Assembly (NCBI GenBank): GCA_022842165.1
Contig: JALHQC010000028.1
Location: forward strand, 1-48,392
Length of the DNA stretch: 48,392 nt
Source: a bacterium
GTDB lineage: Bacteria; Pseudomonadota; Alphaproteobacteria; Rhizobiales; Aestuariivirgaceae
Direction: 5' to 3'
The position numbers were made by a program, and so were the translations under genes. Shown one piece after another: positions 8,992 through 20,505 of this stretch (positions are counted from its first letter, which is position 1; each line of letters starts with the position of its first letter). The notes beneath the pieces were generated by a model, which saw only the letters and a program-made list of their open reading frames with translations, was not told the DNA's origin and made no database searches.

Positions 8992-9702
8992 ATGGATCCG
9001 GTAGCAGTCGACACGGTTGCCAAGGCAGCAGGCGAGATTTCGCTGTGGCACCTCGTCATGCAGGCGAGCCTTGTCGTCAAGATCGTGATGATCGGGCTGA
9101 CGGCGGCGTCGGTGTGGAGCTGGGCCATCATCATCGAAAAGCTGCTGGCAGTCCGGCGGATGAATTCCGCGAACGACAAGTTCGAGCAGTTCTTCTGGTC
9201 GGGCCAGTCGCTCGAGGACCTGTTCCTGTCGATGGGGAACCGCAACAACATCGGGCTGGCCGCGATCTTCATGGCGGCGATGCGCGAGTGGAAGCGGAGC
9301 CAGGAGGCATCGCTCCGCGCCGGGTTCCAGGGCGTCCAGAAGCGCATCGAGAAGGTGATGGACGTGCAGATCCAGAAGGAGATGCACGACGTCGAGTCGC
9401 GGCTCCTCTTCCTGGCAACGACGGGTTCGGCCGCCCCCTTCATCGGGCTGTTCGGTACGGTGTGGGGCATCATGATCTCGTTCCAGGCCATTGCCAATTC
9501 GCAGAACACCAATTTGGCCGTCGTGGCGCCGGGCATCGCGGAGGCGCTGTTTGCAACGGCGATCGGCCTTGTTGCCGCCATACCGGCGACAATCTTCTAC
9601 AATATGTACACCGCCGATGCGGGGAAGATCGGCGCGCGGCTCGAGAACTTTGCCGATGAATTCTCGGCGATCATTTCACGCCAGTTGGACGAACGGGTGT
9701 AA
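8992..9702 (+). CDS. tolQ: Tol-Pal system proton channel protein TolQ
   Basis: A 236-residue inner-membrane protein of the TolQ/ExbB/MotA family with three membrane segments, at roughly residues 20-42, 140-165 and 175-200. The segment FLATTGSAAPFIGLFGTVWGIM is the conserved channel-lining helix, followed by VVAPGIAEALFATAIGL. With TolR it forms the proton-driven motor that energises TolA. An aagga lies before the start. TolR begins 2 bases after its stop. Confidence 0.95.
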   Translation: MDPVAVDTVAKAAGEISLWHLVMQASLVVKIVMIGLTAASVWSWAIIIEKLLAVRRMNSANDKFEQFFWSGQSLEDLFLSMGNRNNIGLAAIFMAAMREWKRSQEASLRAGFQGVQKRIEKVMDVQIQKEMHDVESRLLFLATTGSAAPFIGLFGTVWGIMISFQAIANSQNTNLAVVAPGIAEALFATAIGLVAAIPATIFYNMYTADAGKIGARLENFADEFSAIISRQLDERV

Positions 9703-9704
9703 GG

Positions 9705-10184
9705 ATGGGTGCTTCAGCAGGCGGAGCCAGGGGCGGATATCAGCGGCGCAATTCGCGGCGCCGCTCGTCGGGCAGCGCCATCAGCGAAATCAACGTGACA
9801 CCGCTCGTCGACGTGATGCTCGTGCTCCTGATCGTGTTCATGGTGGCGGCCCCGCTGATGACGGTGGGCGTGCCGATCGAACTGCCCAAGACCGAAGCCA
9901 AACAGATGGATTCCTCCACCGAGCCGATCACCATTTCGGTGCAGCAGGACGGCAAGGTGTTCCTGCAGGAAACCGAGATCGATCTCGCCACGCTGGCGCC
10001 GAAGCTGATCGCCATTGCCAAGAACGGCTATGAAGAACAGCTCTTCGTGCGCGCCGATACCTCCGTGCCCTATGGCAAGGTGATGGAGGTGATGGGCCTT
10101 CTCAACGGCGCGGGCTACCGCAAGATCGGGCTCGTTACGGGCGCGCCCGAAACCGCACCTCTCAATTCCGAGACGCAGAACTGA
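9705..10184 (+). CDS. tolR: Tol-Pal system protein TolR (ExbD/TolR family)
   Basis: A 159-residue protein with a short glycine- and arginine-rich cytoplasmic start, a single membrane helix (about residues 37-54, VDVMLVLLIVFMVAAPLM) and a periplasmic domain. The aspartate at the head of the helix (PLVDVML) is the proton-carrying residue of the family. The segment INVTPLVD is the family hallmark. It works with TolQ and stops 2 bases before tolA. Confidence 0.94.
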   Translation: MGASAGGARGGYQRRNSRRRSSGSAISEINVTPLVDVMLVLLIVFMVAAPLMTVGVPIELPKTEAKQMDSSTEPITISVQQDGKVFLQETEIDLATLAPKLIAIAKNGYEEQLFVRADTSVPYGKVMEVMGLLNGAGYRKIGLVTGAPETAPLNSETQN

Positions 10185-10186
10185 CG

Positions 10187-11098
10187 ATGAAGGTGAGCCT
10201 CGCAACATCGCTGGGCTTGCATGTCGCGATTCTCGTCGCGGCGCTCGTGGTGCTGCCCAATCCGGCGCCGCATGATGTGAAGCCAGTCGAGGCGATCCAG
10301 GTCGATATCACCAACATCGGCGAAATCTCCAAGAAGACGGCGATGGCCAAGGACGTGGAAAAACCCGTCGAAAAGCCGGCGCCGAAAAAGACCGAAACTG
10401 TCAAGAAGACCGACCCCAAGGCCAAGGTTGCCGAGGAAGTGAAGAAGGTGGCGAAGGAGCCGAAGGCCGAACCGCCGCCGCCGCCCGAGCCCAAGGAAAA
10501 ACCGAAGAAGGAGCCGCCTAAGGAGGCGGAGCCGAAGCCGCTCGACTCCGATCCGCTGAAGGCGCTCATCAAGGAAACGGTGGAAGAGCCGGAGCCGAAG
10601 AAGAAGGAAGAGCCGAAGAAGGCCGAGAAGAAGCCGGAGAAAAAGCCCGAGAAGAAGAAGGAAAAGCTCGACCTCGACCAGATGGAGGCTTTCCTCAACA
10701 AGATTGACGACGAGAGCACGGCCCCGGTCGAGACCTCGCAGCTCGATGGCGCGCCCGCCCAGGGCGAGGCCAATCTTCAGGGTACGGACGATCAGCTTTC
10801 CGCCACCATCATCCAGGCGCTGGTGCAGCGCATCAGGGAGTGCTGGGTGGTGCCGCCGGGGGCGCGCGAGGCGAGCATCGTCGTCAAGCTGCGCTTCGGC
10901 ATCAATCCCGATGGCACGATCACCAGCCAGCCGCAGATCATGAACAGTTCAGGCGATGCGCTGTTCGACGCCACCGCGCGCTCTGCCGTTGCCGCCGTCA
11001 TGGGCTGCCAGAACTATGATTTCCTGCCGCAGGACAAATACGACCTGTGGAAGGATCTCATCATCAATTTCAATCCGAACATGATGTTCGACAGCTGA
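10187..11098 (+). CDS. tolA: Tol-Pal system envelope-spanning protein TolA
   Basis: A 303-residue protein. One N-terminal membrane anchor (about residues 8-25) is followed by a long lysine-, glutamate- and proline-rich stretch to about residue 160, then a globular C-terminal domain. That domain contains [19 protein letters not shown] and FGINPDGTI, as in TonB/TolA C-terminal domains. Low sequence similarity is normal in the central spacer. Position between tolR and tolB supports the call. It spans the periplasm and links the TolQR motor to TolB and Pal. Confidence 0.9.
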   Translation: MKVSLATSLGLHVAILVAALVVLPNPAPHDVKPVEAIQVDITNIGEISKKTAMAKDVEKPVEKPAPKKTETVKKTDPKAKVAEEVKKVAKEPKAEPPPPPEPKEKPKKEPPKEAEPKPLDSDPLKALIKETVEEPEPKKKEEPKKAEKKPEKKPEKKKEKLDLDQMEAFLNKIDDESTAPVETSQLDGAPAQGEANLQGTDDQLSATIIQALVQRIRECWVVPPGAREASIVVKLRFGINPDGTITSQPQIMNSSGDALFDATARSAVAAVMGCQNYDFLPQDKYDLWKDLIINFNPNMMFDS

Positions 11099-11105
11099 AC
11101 GAAGA

Positions 11106-12452
11106 ATGCTGAGCATGACCGCACCGCCAATCCGACATAAATTCCTGCGCCACTTCATGGTGGCGGCCACCTTGCTCTATTGCATGATCGCCGGCGCGCA
11201 GCTTGGCGCGGCACAGACCGAGATCGACATCACCGGCGGCCGTATCGATCCGCTGCCGATCGCCATCGCGCCCTTCCTCGTGGGCGGGGGAGCGGAAGAG
11301 TCGGGCAGCACGATCAGCGGCGTCATCACCAATAATCTGGGGCGCTCGGGGTATTTCGCGCCGCTCGATCCCGCTTCCTTCATCGAGCAGATCACCAGCT
11401 TCGAGCAGCAGCCGAATTTCACGACATGGCGGCAGATCCAGGCCAAGGCGCTGGTGACGGGGCAGGCCTACATGGAAGGCGGCAAGATGCGCGTCGAATT
11501 CCGGCTGTGGGACGTCAACACCCAGCAGCAGCTTGCGGCCCAGCAGTTCACCACAACGCCGAAGAATGCGCGCCGCATAGGGCATCTGATTTCGGACGTG
11601 ATCTACAAGTCGATGACCGGTATCGACGGCTATTTCGACACGCGGATCGTCTTCGTGTCGGAAGAGGGCCCGAAGGACAAGCGGGTCAAGCGCCTCGCCA
11701 TCATGGATCAGGACGGCTTCAATGTAAGGCCCCTGACCGATGGCCGCGACCTCGTGCTGACGCCGCGCTTCTCGCCCTCGACCAACGAGATCACCTACAT
11801 GTCGTTCGGCAACGCCACGCCGCGCGTCTATCTCATGAACATCGACACCAAGCAGCGCGAGATCGTGGGCGAGTTTCCGAACATGAGCTTCAGCCCCCGT
11901 TTCTCGCCCGATGGCCAGCGCGTGATCATGAGCTTGCAGGATGGCGGCAATGCCAACATCTTCGAGCTTGACCTGCGTTCACGTGCGTTGCGGCAGCTGA
12001 CCAATGTGCCGGCAATCAACACGGCACCTTCCTATTCGCCGGACGGATCGCAGATCGTGTTCGAGTCCGACCGCGGCGGCGCTCAGCAGATCTATGTGAT
12101 GAACGCCGACGGCACCGGGCAGAACCGCATCAGCTTCGGCAACGGAAGGTACTCGACGCCGGTGTGGTCGCCCGACGGCAAGTCGATCGCCTTTACCAAG
12201 CAGGGCGGCGGCAAGTTCGCGATCGGCGTGATGCGGCCAGACGGCTCGGCCGAACGCATCCTGACGGAAGGCTTCCACAACGAGGGCCCGACATGGGCGC
12301 CCAACAGCCGGGTGCTGATGTTCTTCCGCGAAAGCCAGGGCGAGAGCGGTGGGCCGCAGCTGTGGTCGGTCGATATCACCGGCTACAACGAGCAGCAGGT
12401 GCCGACACCGGGCTTCAGCTCGGACCCGGCATGGTCGCCGAAACTGAACTGA
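11106..12452 (+). CDS. tolB: Tol-Pal system beta-propeller protein TolB
   Basis: A 448-residue periplasmic protein. A signal-like hydrophobic segment (about residues 16-38, ending LGAAQTE) precedes the N-terminal domain, followed by a six-bladed propeller with repeated TolB motifs of the type [14 protein letters not shown] and SPDGKSIAF. Starts at 11106 or 11115 are both possible; the signal segment is inside either. TolB binds Pal and the TolA domain during outer-membrane constriction. It begins 7 bases after tolA and is followed, after about 100 bases, by pal. Confidence 0.94.
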   Translation: MLSMTAPPIRHKFLRHFMVAATLLYCMIAGAQLGAAQTEIDITGGRIDPLPIAIAPFLVGGGAEESGSTISGVITNNLGRSGYFAPLDPASFIEQITSFEQQPNFTTWRQIQAKALVTGQAYMEGGKMRVEFRLWDVNTQQQLAAQQFTTTPKNARRIGHLISDVIYKSMTGIDGYFDTRIVFVSEEGPKDKRVKRLAIMDQDGFNVRPLTDGRDLVLTPRFSPSTNEITYMSFGNATPRVYLMNIDTKQREIVGEFPNMSFSPRFSPDGQRVIMSLQDGGNANIFELDLRSRALRQLTNVPAINTAPSYSPDGSQIVFESDRGGAQQIYVMNADGTGQNRISFGNGRYSTPVWSPDGKSIAFTKQGGGKFAIGVMRPDGSAERILTEGFHNEGPTWAPNSRVLMFFRESQGESGGPQLWSVDITGYNEQQVPTPGFSSDPAWSPKLN

Positions 12453-12553
12453 ACACTGAATTGAGGACTGGGCCGGGGGGCCCAAGCCGGCGGCAAGCTG
12501 CAGGGGATTGTGAGCGCCGCCTCCGATAACACTGAAACGGGAAGTACGATACG

Positions 12554-13057
12554 ATGATGAAAAAGAGTGTGAGTTTCAAGTTCGCCCTGGCCTTGTGTAG
12601 CGTATTGGCGCTTGCCGCCTGCTCGAAGAAGAGCACGCCGGATCTCAATGCCAGCACGGGTCCGGGGGCTGGTGTCGCGATGCCGGGTTCGGAACAGGAT
12701 TTCGCCGTCAACGTGGGCGACCGCATCTATTTCGAGGAAGACCAGTCGACGCTCACCGCCGAGGCCCAGGAAACGCTCCGCCGCCAGGCCCAGTGGCTGC
12801 AGCAGTATGCCGGCGTGCAGATCCAGGTCGAGGGCCATGCCGACGAACGCGGCACGCGCGAATACAATATCGCCCTTTCGGCCCGCCGCGCCACGGCGAC
12901 CCGCGAATTCCTGATTGCGCAGGGCGTCGAAGCCTCGCGCGTCTCCTCGATCGCCTATGGCAAGGAACGCCCGGCCGCCCTTTGCGATGCAGAGCAGTGC
13001 TGGTCGCAGAACCGCCGTGCCGTCACCGTCATCACCGGCGGGGCCAAGACGAGCTGA
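12554..13057 (+). CDS. pal: Peptidoglycan-associated lipoprotein Pal, first copy
   Basis: A 167-residue lipoprotein with a lipobox ending LAAC at Cys23, so it is anchored to the outer membrane. The OmpA-like domain contains VEGHADERGTREYNIALSAR, the peptidoglycan-binding signature with the conserved aspartate and arginine, and ends in NRRAVTVI. The start could be either of two adjacent ATGs (12554 or 12557); cgggaag lies about 10 bases upstream. Pal is the cell-wall partner of TolB. A second, closely similar copy follows 177 bases downstream. Confidence 0.94.
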   Translation: MMKKSVSFKFALALCSVLALAACSKKSTPDLNASTGPGAGVAMPGSEQDFAVNVGDRIYFEEDQSTLTAEAQETLRRQAQWLQQYAGVQIQVEGHADERGTREYNIALSARRATATREFLIAQGVEASRVSSIAYGKERPAALCDAEQCWSQNRRAVTVITGGAKTS

Positions 13058-13058
13058 T

Positions 13059-13137
13059 TTCCCAAGCTGCTTCCCGGCTTTACCTCCCTCGCGAACCAGG
13101 TTGCGGGGGAGGCGTTTCAGAGGCCGGGTGAGGGAAA
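13059..13137. repeat. Palindromic intergenic element between the two pal genes
   Basis: The core hairpin has arms cctccctcgc (13083-13092) and gcgggggagg (13103-13112), 9 of 10 paired, and continues inward through aacc/ggtt. Outside it, cttcccggc and gccgggtgaggg are partly complementary. The motifs resemble the rhizobial-type element at 25547-25686. It may attenuate or stabilise the transcript between the copies. Confidence 0.55.
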
Positions 13138-13234
13138 ATTAACGCTGTTGCGGCAGAGTAAACAAAGCGTAAGTCCCGCCTGCGGGGCTAAAGGCATTAC
13201 GGCCGGGCAGGGATCCGGAACAAGGAGTGGGTCG

Positions 13235-13729
13235 ATGATTTCTCGTTTGGCAAGCCTCAAGACTGTTGCAGTGCTGAGCTGCTTTCTGGCGCTTGCGGCA
13301 TGCTCGAAGAAGAGCACGCCCGATCTCGATGCCGGGACCGGCCCAGGATCGGAGGCACGCCCCGGCTCCGAGCAGGATTTCAGCGTGAACGTGGGCGACC
13401 GCATCTACTTCTCGGAAGACAAGTCGACGCTGGCGCCCGAAGCGCAGGAAACGCTGCGCCGCCAGGCCCAGTGGCTGAACCAGTATGGCAACGTGACCGT
13501 GCAGGTCGAAGGCCATGCCGACGAACGCGGCACGCGCGAATACAACATTGCCCTGTCGGCACGCCGCGCCACGGCGGCCCGCGAATTCCTGATCGCGCAG
13601 GGGGTGCGCGCCAATCGAATTTCCTCGATCGCCTATGGCAAGGAGCGTCCGGCCGCGCTTTGCGACGCCGAACAGTGCTGGTCGCAGAACCGGCGCGCCG
13701 TTACCGTGATCACGGGTGGCGCAAACTAG
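13235..13729 (+). CDS. Peptidoglycan-associated lipoprotein Pal, second copy
   Basis: A 164-residue paralogue of the upstream Pal, about 85% identical in the mature part by eye. It has its own lipobox (LAAC, Cys23) and an unchanged OmpA-like core including GHADERGTREYNIAL and SIAYGKERPAALCDAEQC. Differences cluster in the signal peptide, in the flexible linker after the lipidated cysteine, and around QYGNVTVQ. The start at 13235 follows aaggag at 13222-13227, and an upstream in-frame start would spoil the signal peptide. Both copies look intact and translatable. The second copy may be redundant or differently expressed. Confidence 0.9.
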   Translation: MISRLASLKTVAVLSCFLALAACSKKSTPDLDAGTGPGSEARPGSEQDFSVNVGDRIYFSEDKSTLAPEAQETLRRQAQWLNQYGNVTVQVEGHADERGTREYNIALSARRATAAREFLIAQGVRANRISSIAYGKERPAALCDAEQCWSQNRRAVTVITGGAN

Positions 13730-13848
13730 CAACAGTGCGCAACCGACTTGCGGCAGAAGCTGCGGCCAGCCTCAATTTCACCGCGATTGCGGTTCACTTG
13801 CGGGACCGAAACGAAGTGTTGCCCGATGGGCGTGGTTTGGTGTCGATC

Positions 13849-14832
13849 ATGTTGAGAATCGTGAAATCCGTTGCCTTTGCTGCCCTGCTGGGCGTTGGCG
13901 CCATGACGCCGGCGATGGCGCAATCGTCGTCCGAAATGGCGGTGCGGATGCAGCAGCTCGAGGAGCAGGTGCGGCTGCTGATGGGGCAGGTCGAGGAGCT
14001 TTCCTTCGAGGTGAAGCAGTTGAAGGGGCAGAAGACCGGCGCCGCCGAGCAGACCATTCCCTCGGCTGAGCCCACCCAGCAGAAACGCCTTGCGGCGGCT
14101 TCCGCCGGGGCGCCGTTGCCGGAGAGCGGCGACATCGAAGTGATTGAGCAGCAGCCGTTGCAGAACAACGCCGCGCCGGTGGAAGCCGAAACGATGGCGG
14201 CGGCGCCCGCCGTTGCGGCGGAAGAGCAGCCGGTTTTCAACAAGGCGCCGGGCCCGCAGATTTTGGGCGCGATCGACAATTCGGCCGGGAAAGCAAATGA
14301 CGGCGGTTTCGAGGGCAAGGTTCTGGTTCCGCCATCGCAACAGGAGCCAGGAGACGATGCGTTCCTGCAGCAGGCCCCGGTCGAGGATGGTTCTTCTGGC
14401 GGTGCCGATCCATCCGATTCAATCGAAACTGTAGCGCTGGCGCCGGAAGCTCCGGAAGCGCTTTACGAGCGGTCCAACGAAAGCCTGCTGCGCCGCCAGT
14501 TTGGCGATGCGGAGGCCGGTTTCTCGACCTTCCTGTCGAAATATCCCGAACACAGCTTGGCCGGCAGCGCGCAGTATTGGCTGGGCGAGACCTTCTATGC
14601 CCAGAGCGACTTCAAGCGCGCCGCGCAGACCTTCCTGCAGGGCTACAAGAAATATCCCAAGGGCCGCCGCGCGCCGGACAGCCTGCTGAAGCTCGGCATC
14701 TCGCTCAATCGGCTGGGCCAGGCGGAGCAGGCCTGCGCGGCCTATGCGGCGGTGAGCAGCGAGTATCCCAAGGCGGTCGAAGCCCGCCGCCGGGCGCAGG
14801 CCGAAGCCAAGCGTGCTGGCTGTTCTTCCTGA
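13849..14832 (+). CDS. cpoB: Tol-Pal associated cell division coordinator CpoB (YbgF)
   Basis: A 327-residue periplasmic protein. A signal peptide (residues 1-24, ending PAMA-Q) is followed by a coiled-coil of heptads (MQQLEEQVRLLMGQVEEL). A low-complexity alanine-, glutamine- and glutamate-rich linker leads to tetratricopeptide repeats from about residue 205 (QFGDAEAGFSTFLSKYP, AQYWLGETFYAQ, RAPDSLLKLGISL). This is the standard YbgF/CpoB layout, and its place after pal fits its known role coordinating Tol-Pal with septal wall synthesis. The linker is long. Its 3' end overlaps the tilS start by 20 bases. Confidence 0.9.
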   Translation: MLRIVKSVAFAALLGVGAMTPAMAQSSSEMAVRMQQLEEQVRLLMGQVEELSFEVKQLKGQKTGAAEQTIPSAEPTQQKRLAAASAGAPLPESGDIEVIEQQPLQNNAAPVEAETMAAAPAVAAEEQPVFNKAPGPQILGAIDNSAGKANDGGFEGKVLVPPSQQEPGDDAFLQQAPVEDGSSGGADPSDSIETVALAPEAPEALYERSNESLLRRQFGDAEAGFSTFLSKYPEHSLAGSAQYWLGETFYAQSDFKRAAQTFLQGYKKYPKGRRAPDSLLKLGISLNRLGQAEQACAAYAAVSSEYPKAVEARRRAQAEAKRAGCSS

Positions 14833-16024
14833 GCCTTCACCTGATTTCCTGACATTGCAGGGCCTGCGCCATGTGGCGCTGGCCGTATCCGGCGGCTCGG
14901 ATTCGATGGCGCTGCTGCGGCTGGCCGATCGCTGGGCCTTGTCGCAGCCGGGGCCGCCGGTTCTCAGCATCCTGACGGTCGATCATGGCTTGCGGGCCGG
15001 TTCGGAGGCGGAAGCCGCGCGTGTTGCGGCATGGTCGGCGGAACTGGGCCGCCCTCACGTGACGCTGAAGTGGGATGGGCGGAAGCTCCTGACCGGCATT
15101 CAGGCAAAGGCCCGCAAGGCCCGTTATGACCTGTTGAGCGGCTGGTGCCTTGCCAACGGCGCACAAGCACTGCTCACCGCCCATACGATGGATGACCAGG
15201 CCGAAACGGTGCTGATGCGGCTGCGGCGGACGACGAGTCCCGACAGCCTGTCCGGCATTCCTGCCAGGGGACAGTGGAACGGGCTGCCGGTGCTGCGGCC
15301 GCTGCTGGGGCTGCGGCGCAAGGCCTTGCGCAGCGCGCTGGAAGAAATGGGGCAGGGCTGGATCGAAGACCCCAGCAACAATGACACACGTTTCGAGCGA
15401 GTGCGGGTGCGCGGGGCGCTTGGCCAACTGGACGGCGACGAGGGGGCGGTCGAACGGCTTGCCGCATTGGCCGGGGACTGCTCGCGGACGGTGCGCCTTC
15501 TCGACCGAAACGCCGGGCGATGGATTTCCCTGTGGGTCGAGGAGACGGGCGCCGGGGTGTGCTTCGCGGAGGCTGAGCCCTTCAGGGTGCTGCCGCCGGC
15601 CCTGCAGCAGCGCATCCTCTCGTGGCTTGTGGTGCATCATGGCGGCGGGCGGCTGAGGCCCGAGCGCGACGAGCTTCAGCGACTGGCGCAGTGGTTGAGC
15701 ACCAGTGCCGCGCCGCCGCGGGCAACGCTGGCGGGTGCCATCGTGGGCAAGCGCAAGACGCAATTCTGGGTGACTCGGGAGCCAAGCCGGATCGACGCCA
15801 CGCCGCAGACCGTGCCCGAAACCGGAAAACTCTTGTGGGATGGACGTTTCATGATCACGGCGCCGCCGGGGTCGACAATCGTTCCGGCAGGGCACATCCC
15901 CGGTGAGCTGGGCAAGGACGTTCCGGCCTTTGCGCGGCTGGCCTATCCGCTGGTGCGCCTGCCGCCCAATGCTGCCGACCTGGTTGAGTCCGATATCGCG
16001 TTTGTGCGGATTGGGCCGTCCTAA
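14813..16024 (+). CDS. tilS: tRNA(Ile)-lysidine synthetase TilS
   Basis: A 403-residue N-type ATP pyrophosphatase that modifies the CAU anticodon of a tRNA-Ile to lysidine. The PP-loop SGGSDS is at residues 26-31, and the motif TAHTMDDQAETVLMRL near residues 122-137 is characteristic of TilS. The C-terminal part is less conserved, as is usual. The GTG at 14813 overlaps cpoB by 20 bases; a TTG at 14855 is an alternative start that would still keep the PP-loop. In rhizobia tilS commonly lies between cpoB and ftsH, as here. Confidence 0.93.
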   Translation: MLAVLPEPSPDFLTLQGLRHVALAVSGGSDSMALLRLADRWALSQPGPPVLSILTVDHGLRAGSEAEAARVAAWSAELGRPHVTLKWDGRKLLTGIQAKARKARYDLLSGWCLANGAQALLTAHTMDDQAETVLMRLRRTTSPDSLSGIPARGQWNGLPVLRPLLGLRRKALRSALEEMGQGWIEDPSNNDTRFERVRVRGALGQLDGDEGAVERLAALAGDCSRTVRLLDRNAGRWISLWVEETGAGVCFAEAEPFRVLPPALQQRILSWLVVHHGGGRLRPERDELQRLAQWLSTSAAPPRATLAGAIVGKRKTQFWVTREPSRIDATPQTVPETGKLLWDGRFMITAPPGSTIVPAGHIPGELGKDVPAFARLAYPLVRLPPNAADLVESDIAFVRIGPS

Positions 16025-16145
16025 CGGCACATTTACCTCTTGGCGTCCTTGGAAAAAAGATGACGCCGACCTATGTTAGAGTACATTCCAGGGATAGACC
16101 CGCCGGTGCCCAGCTTTTGGGGTCTGGCCAGATTCGAGGGACCAC

Positions 16146-18065
<1,920 letters not shown>

Positions 18066-19142
18066 ATGCGCAAGGTCTATTACCGGCCGGCGGGGCTCGT
18101 CTATGGGCCCGATGCCAGCGCCGTCATCAGGGAAGGCCGCGGAGCATCGCTCGGCGGCTTTTCCACGATTGCTTACACGCTGGTGGAGGTGATCGAGCGG
18201 AATGGCGGAAGAAGTTTCGAGCCCTTCGATCGTCACCCCGGCGAAGGCCGGGGTCCATCAGGCGATTTTAGCTGGAGCGAAACTGCGAGCAAGAAGCTGG
18301 GTCTCGGCCTTCGCCGGAATGACGAATTCACTATAGCTCCTCTCATCATGGGCATCGTCAATGTGACGCCCGACTCGTTTTCGGATGGCGGCCGCAATGC
18401 CGAGGCTGACGAGGCCATTGCCCATGGGATTCAGCTTGCGAAGGAAGGGGCCCAGATCCTCGACGTGGGGGGCGAATCGACCAGGCCCGGATCGGACGGA
18501 GTTGCCGAGGACGAGGAACTGCGCCGGGTGATCCCGGTTATCGAGGGGTTGGCGAGGGCCGGCCTCAAGGTTTCCTGCGATACCCGAAAGACTGCCGTGA
18601 TGCGGGCGGCGCTGGAGGCAGGCGCCACGATCATCAATGATGTTTCAGCCCTGCAATATGATCCCCGATCAATGGCGGCGATGGCGGAAGCGGATTGCCC
18701 CGTGATCCTGATGCATGCGCAGGGCGACCCCAAGACCATGCAGCTGAGCCCTGCCTATGACGATGTGGCGCTGGACGTGTACGACGCGCTGGAGGCCCGC
18801 ATCGCAGCCTGCGTCGCGGCGGGGATCGCCCGGGAACGGATCGTTGCCGACCCCGGCATCGGCTTTGGCAAGAACTTCCGCCACAATGTCGAGGTGCTGC
18901 GGCAGTTCACGCTGTATCACGGGCTGGGAGTGTCGCTGCTGATGGGCCTGTCGCGGAAGGGTTTTATCGGCGCATTGACAGGGGAGGCCCAGGCGGCGAA
19001 CCGGGTGCATGGCTCGGTCGGGGGTGCAGTCTGGTCAGCCCTTAACGGAGCACACATTCTTCGTGTACATGATGTAAGGGGAACGGTGGAGGCTCTTGCC
19101 GTAGCTAGAGCAGCGGCAGATCCGGATCAAAGCGGGCTCTGA
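18066..19142 (+). CDS. folP: Dihydropteroate synthase with N-terminal extension and in-frame repeat insertion
   Basis: A 358-residue protein joining the pterin substrate to p-aminobenzoate in folate synthesis. The catalytic TIM barrel starts at about residue 95 with IMGIVNVTPDSFSDGG. It contains LDVGGESTRPGS, the pterin-binding DTRK segment and DPGIGFGKN. Residues 1-55 form an extra N-terminal segment (VYYRPAGLVYG...) of the kind I associate with Hyphomicrobiales FolP. Residues about 56-86 are encoded by a palindromic repeat (18231-18324). The ATG at 18066 abuts the ftsH stop with no clear Shine-Dalgarno. An internal ATG at 18351 could make a core-only protein, but the extension argues for the upstream start. 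Confidence 0.9.
   Translation: MRKVYYRPAGLVYGPDASAVIREGRGASLGGFSTIAYTLVEVIERNGGRSFEPFDRHPGEGRGPSGDFSWSETASKKLGLGLRRNDEFTIAPLIMGIVNVTPDSFSDGGRNAEADEAIAHGIQLAKEGAQILDVGGESTRPGSDGVAEDEELRRVIPVIEGLARAGLKVSCDTRKTAVMRAALEAGATIINDVSALQYDPRSMAAMAEADCPVILMHAQGDPKTMQLSPAYDDVALDVYDALEARIAACVAAGIARERIVADPGIGFGKNFRHNVEVLRQFTLYHGLGVSLLMGLSRKGFIGALTGEAQAANRVHGSVGGAVWSALNGAHILRVHDVRGTVEALAVARAAADPDQSGL
18231..18324. repeat. Palindromic repeat inserted in frame within folP
   Basis: Arms 18231-18257 and 18298-18324 are complementary at 22 of 27 positions around a 40-base centre. The arms carry cgtcaccccggcgaaggccg and its partner ending gaatgacg, a sequence type I know as a very common dispersed palindrome in alphaproteobacterial intergenic DNA. 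Here it lies inside the folP frame and is translated (RHPGEGRGP ... LGLRRNDE) without a stop. Confidence 0.8.
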
Positions 19143-19157
19143 AGGCGGGGATAGAAA

Positions 19158-20504
19158 ATGGCACGGAAATATTTCGGGACCGATGGCGTTCGCGGAACGG
19201 CCAATGCCGGCGCCATGACGGCGGACATGGTGCTGAAGATCGGCATGGCGGCGGGAAACCTTTACCGCCGTGGCAAACACCGCCACCGCGTCGTGATCGG
19301 CAAGGACACCAGGCTTTCGGGCTACATGATCGAGAATGCGCTGACGGCGGGGCTGCTGGCCGCCGGCATGGACGTGTTCCTGTTTGGCCCGGTGCCGACG
19401 CCCGCCGTTTCGATGCTGACGCGCTCGATGCGGGCCGACCTCGGCGTGATGATCTCGGCATCCCACAATCCGTTCCAGGACAATGGCATCAAGATTTTCG
19501 GTCCTGACGGATTCAAGCTGTCGGACGAGCAGGAACTGAAGATCGAAGCGATGCTGGACGATGCGAAACTGATGAGTGCAGCCTCTTCCGACACGATCGG
19601 GCGGGCCAAGCGCATCGAGGACGCGCAGGCGCGCTACATCGAATTCGCCAAGCGCACTTACCCAAAGGACATGACGCTCGACGGGTTGCGCATCGTGATC
19701 GATACGGCGCATGGGGCTGCCTACAGGGTGGCGCCCACGGCGCTGTGGGAACTTGGCGCCGAGGTGATCCAGATCGGGCATGAGCCCAACGGCCTCAACA
19801 TCAACGACAAGTGCGGATCGACGCATCCGGAAACGATGTGCGAGAAGGTCAAGGAACTGCGCGCCGACATTGGCATCGCGCTCGATGGCGATGCGGACCG
19901 CGTGATCATCGCCGACGACAAGGGACAGGTGGTCGATGGCGACCAGCTGATGGCGCTGATCACAACATCATGGGCGAAGCGCGGCGAATTGAGGGGCGGC
20001 GGGCTGGTGGCCACCATCATGTCGAACCTCGGGCTCGAGCGCTATCTGGCGGAACAGAAACTGTCGCTCATCCGCACCAAGGTGGGTGACCGCTATGTGG
20101 TCGAGCACATGCGGAATCACGGGTTCAATATCGGTGGCGAGCAATCGGGCCATATCGTGCTGTCGGACTTCTCGACTACGGGAGACGGGCTGCTGGCAGC
20201 GCTGCAGGTGCTGGCGGAAGTGAAGCGGGCGGGCAAGCCGGTGAGCGAGGTTTGCAACCTGTTCACGCCGCTGCCGCAGATCCTGAAGAACGTGAAGTTC
20301 AAGACCGGCAAGCCGCTTGAGGACAATCAGGTGCGGAAGCTGATCGCCGATGCCGAGCACAGGCTGGGAAATTCCGGCCGGCTGGTGATCAGGCCTTCGG
20401 GCACCGAGCCCGTCATCCGCGTGATGGCGGAAGGCGACGACGAGAAGCTCGTTCGCAACATCGTCGACGAACTCTGCGGCGTGATCGCCAAGGCGGCGGC
20501 CTAA
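19158..20504 (+). CDS. glmM: Phosphoglucosamine mutase GlmM
   Basis: A 448-residue enzyme converting glucosamine-6-phosphate to glucosamine-1-phosphate for peptidoglycan and lipopolysaccharide precursors. The phospho-serine is Ser102 in [12 protein letters not shown], the metal-binding loop DGDADR is at 243-248, the sugar-binding motif GGEQSGH is near residue 328, and the phosphate-binding RPSGTEP is near 413. The N-terminus [11 protein letters not shown] is typical. It starts 15 bases after folP; the folP-glmM order is widespread. Its stop nearly touches that of a convergent gene at 20506. Confidence 0.96.
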   Translation: MARKYFGTDGVRGTANAGAMTADMVLKIGMAAGNLYRRGKHRHRVVIGKDTRLSGYMIENALTAGLLAAGMDVFLFGPVPTPAVSMLTRSMRADLGVMISASHNPFQDNGIKIFGPDGFKLSDEQELKIEAMLDDAKLMSAASSDTIGRAKRIEDAQARYIEFAKRTYPKDMTLDGLRIVIDTAHGAAYRVAPTALWELGAEVIQIGHEPNGLNINDKCGSTHPETMCEKVKELRADIGIALDGDADRVIIADDKGQVVDGDQLMALITTSWAKRGELRGGGLVATIMSNLGLERYLAEQKLSLIRTKVGDRYVVEHMRNHGFNIGGEQSGHIVLSDFSTTGDGLLAALQVLAEVKRAGKPVSEVCNLFTPLPQILKNVKFKTGKPLEDNQVRKLIADAEHRLGNSGRLVIRPSGTEPVIRVMAEGDDEKLVRNIVDELCGVIAKAAA

Positions 20505-20505
20505 G

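Noticed and set aside
10400-10670. Repetitive lysine/glutamate/proline codons in tolA taken as a DNA repeat
   Set aside because: This is the low-complexity spacer normal for TolA.
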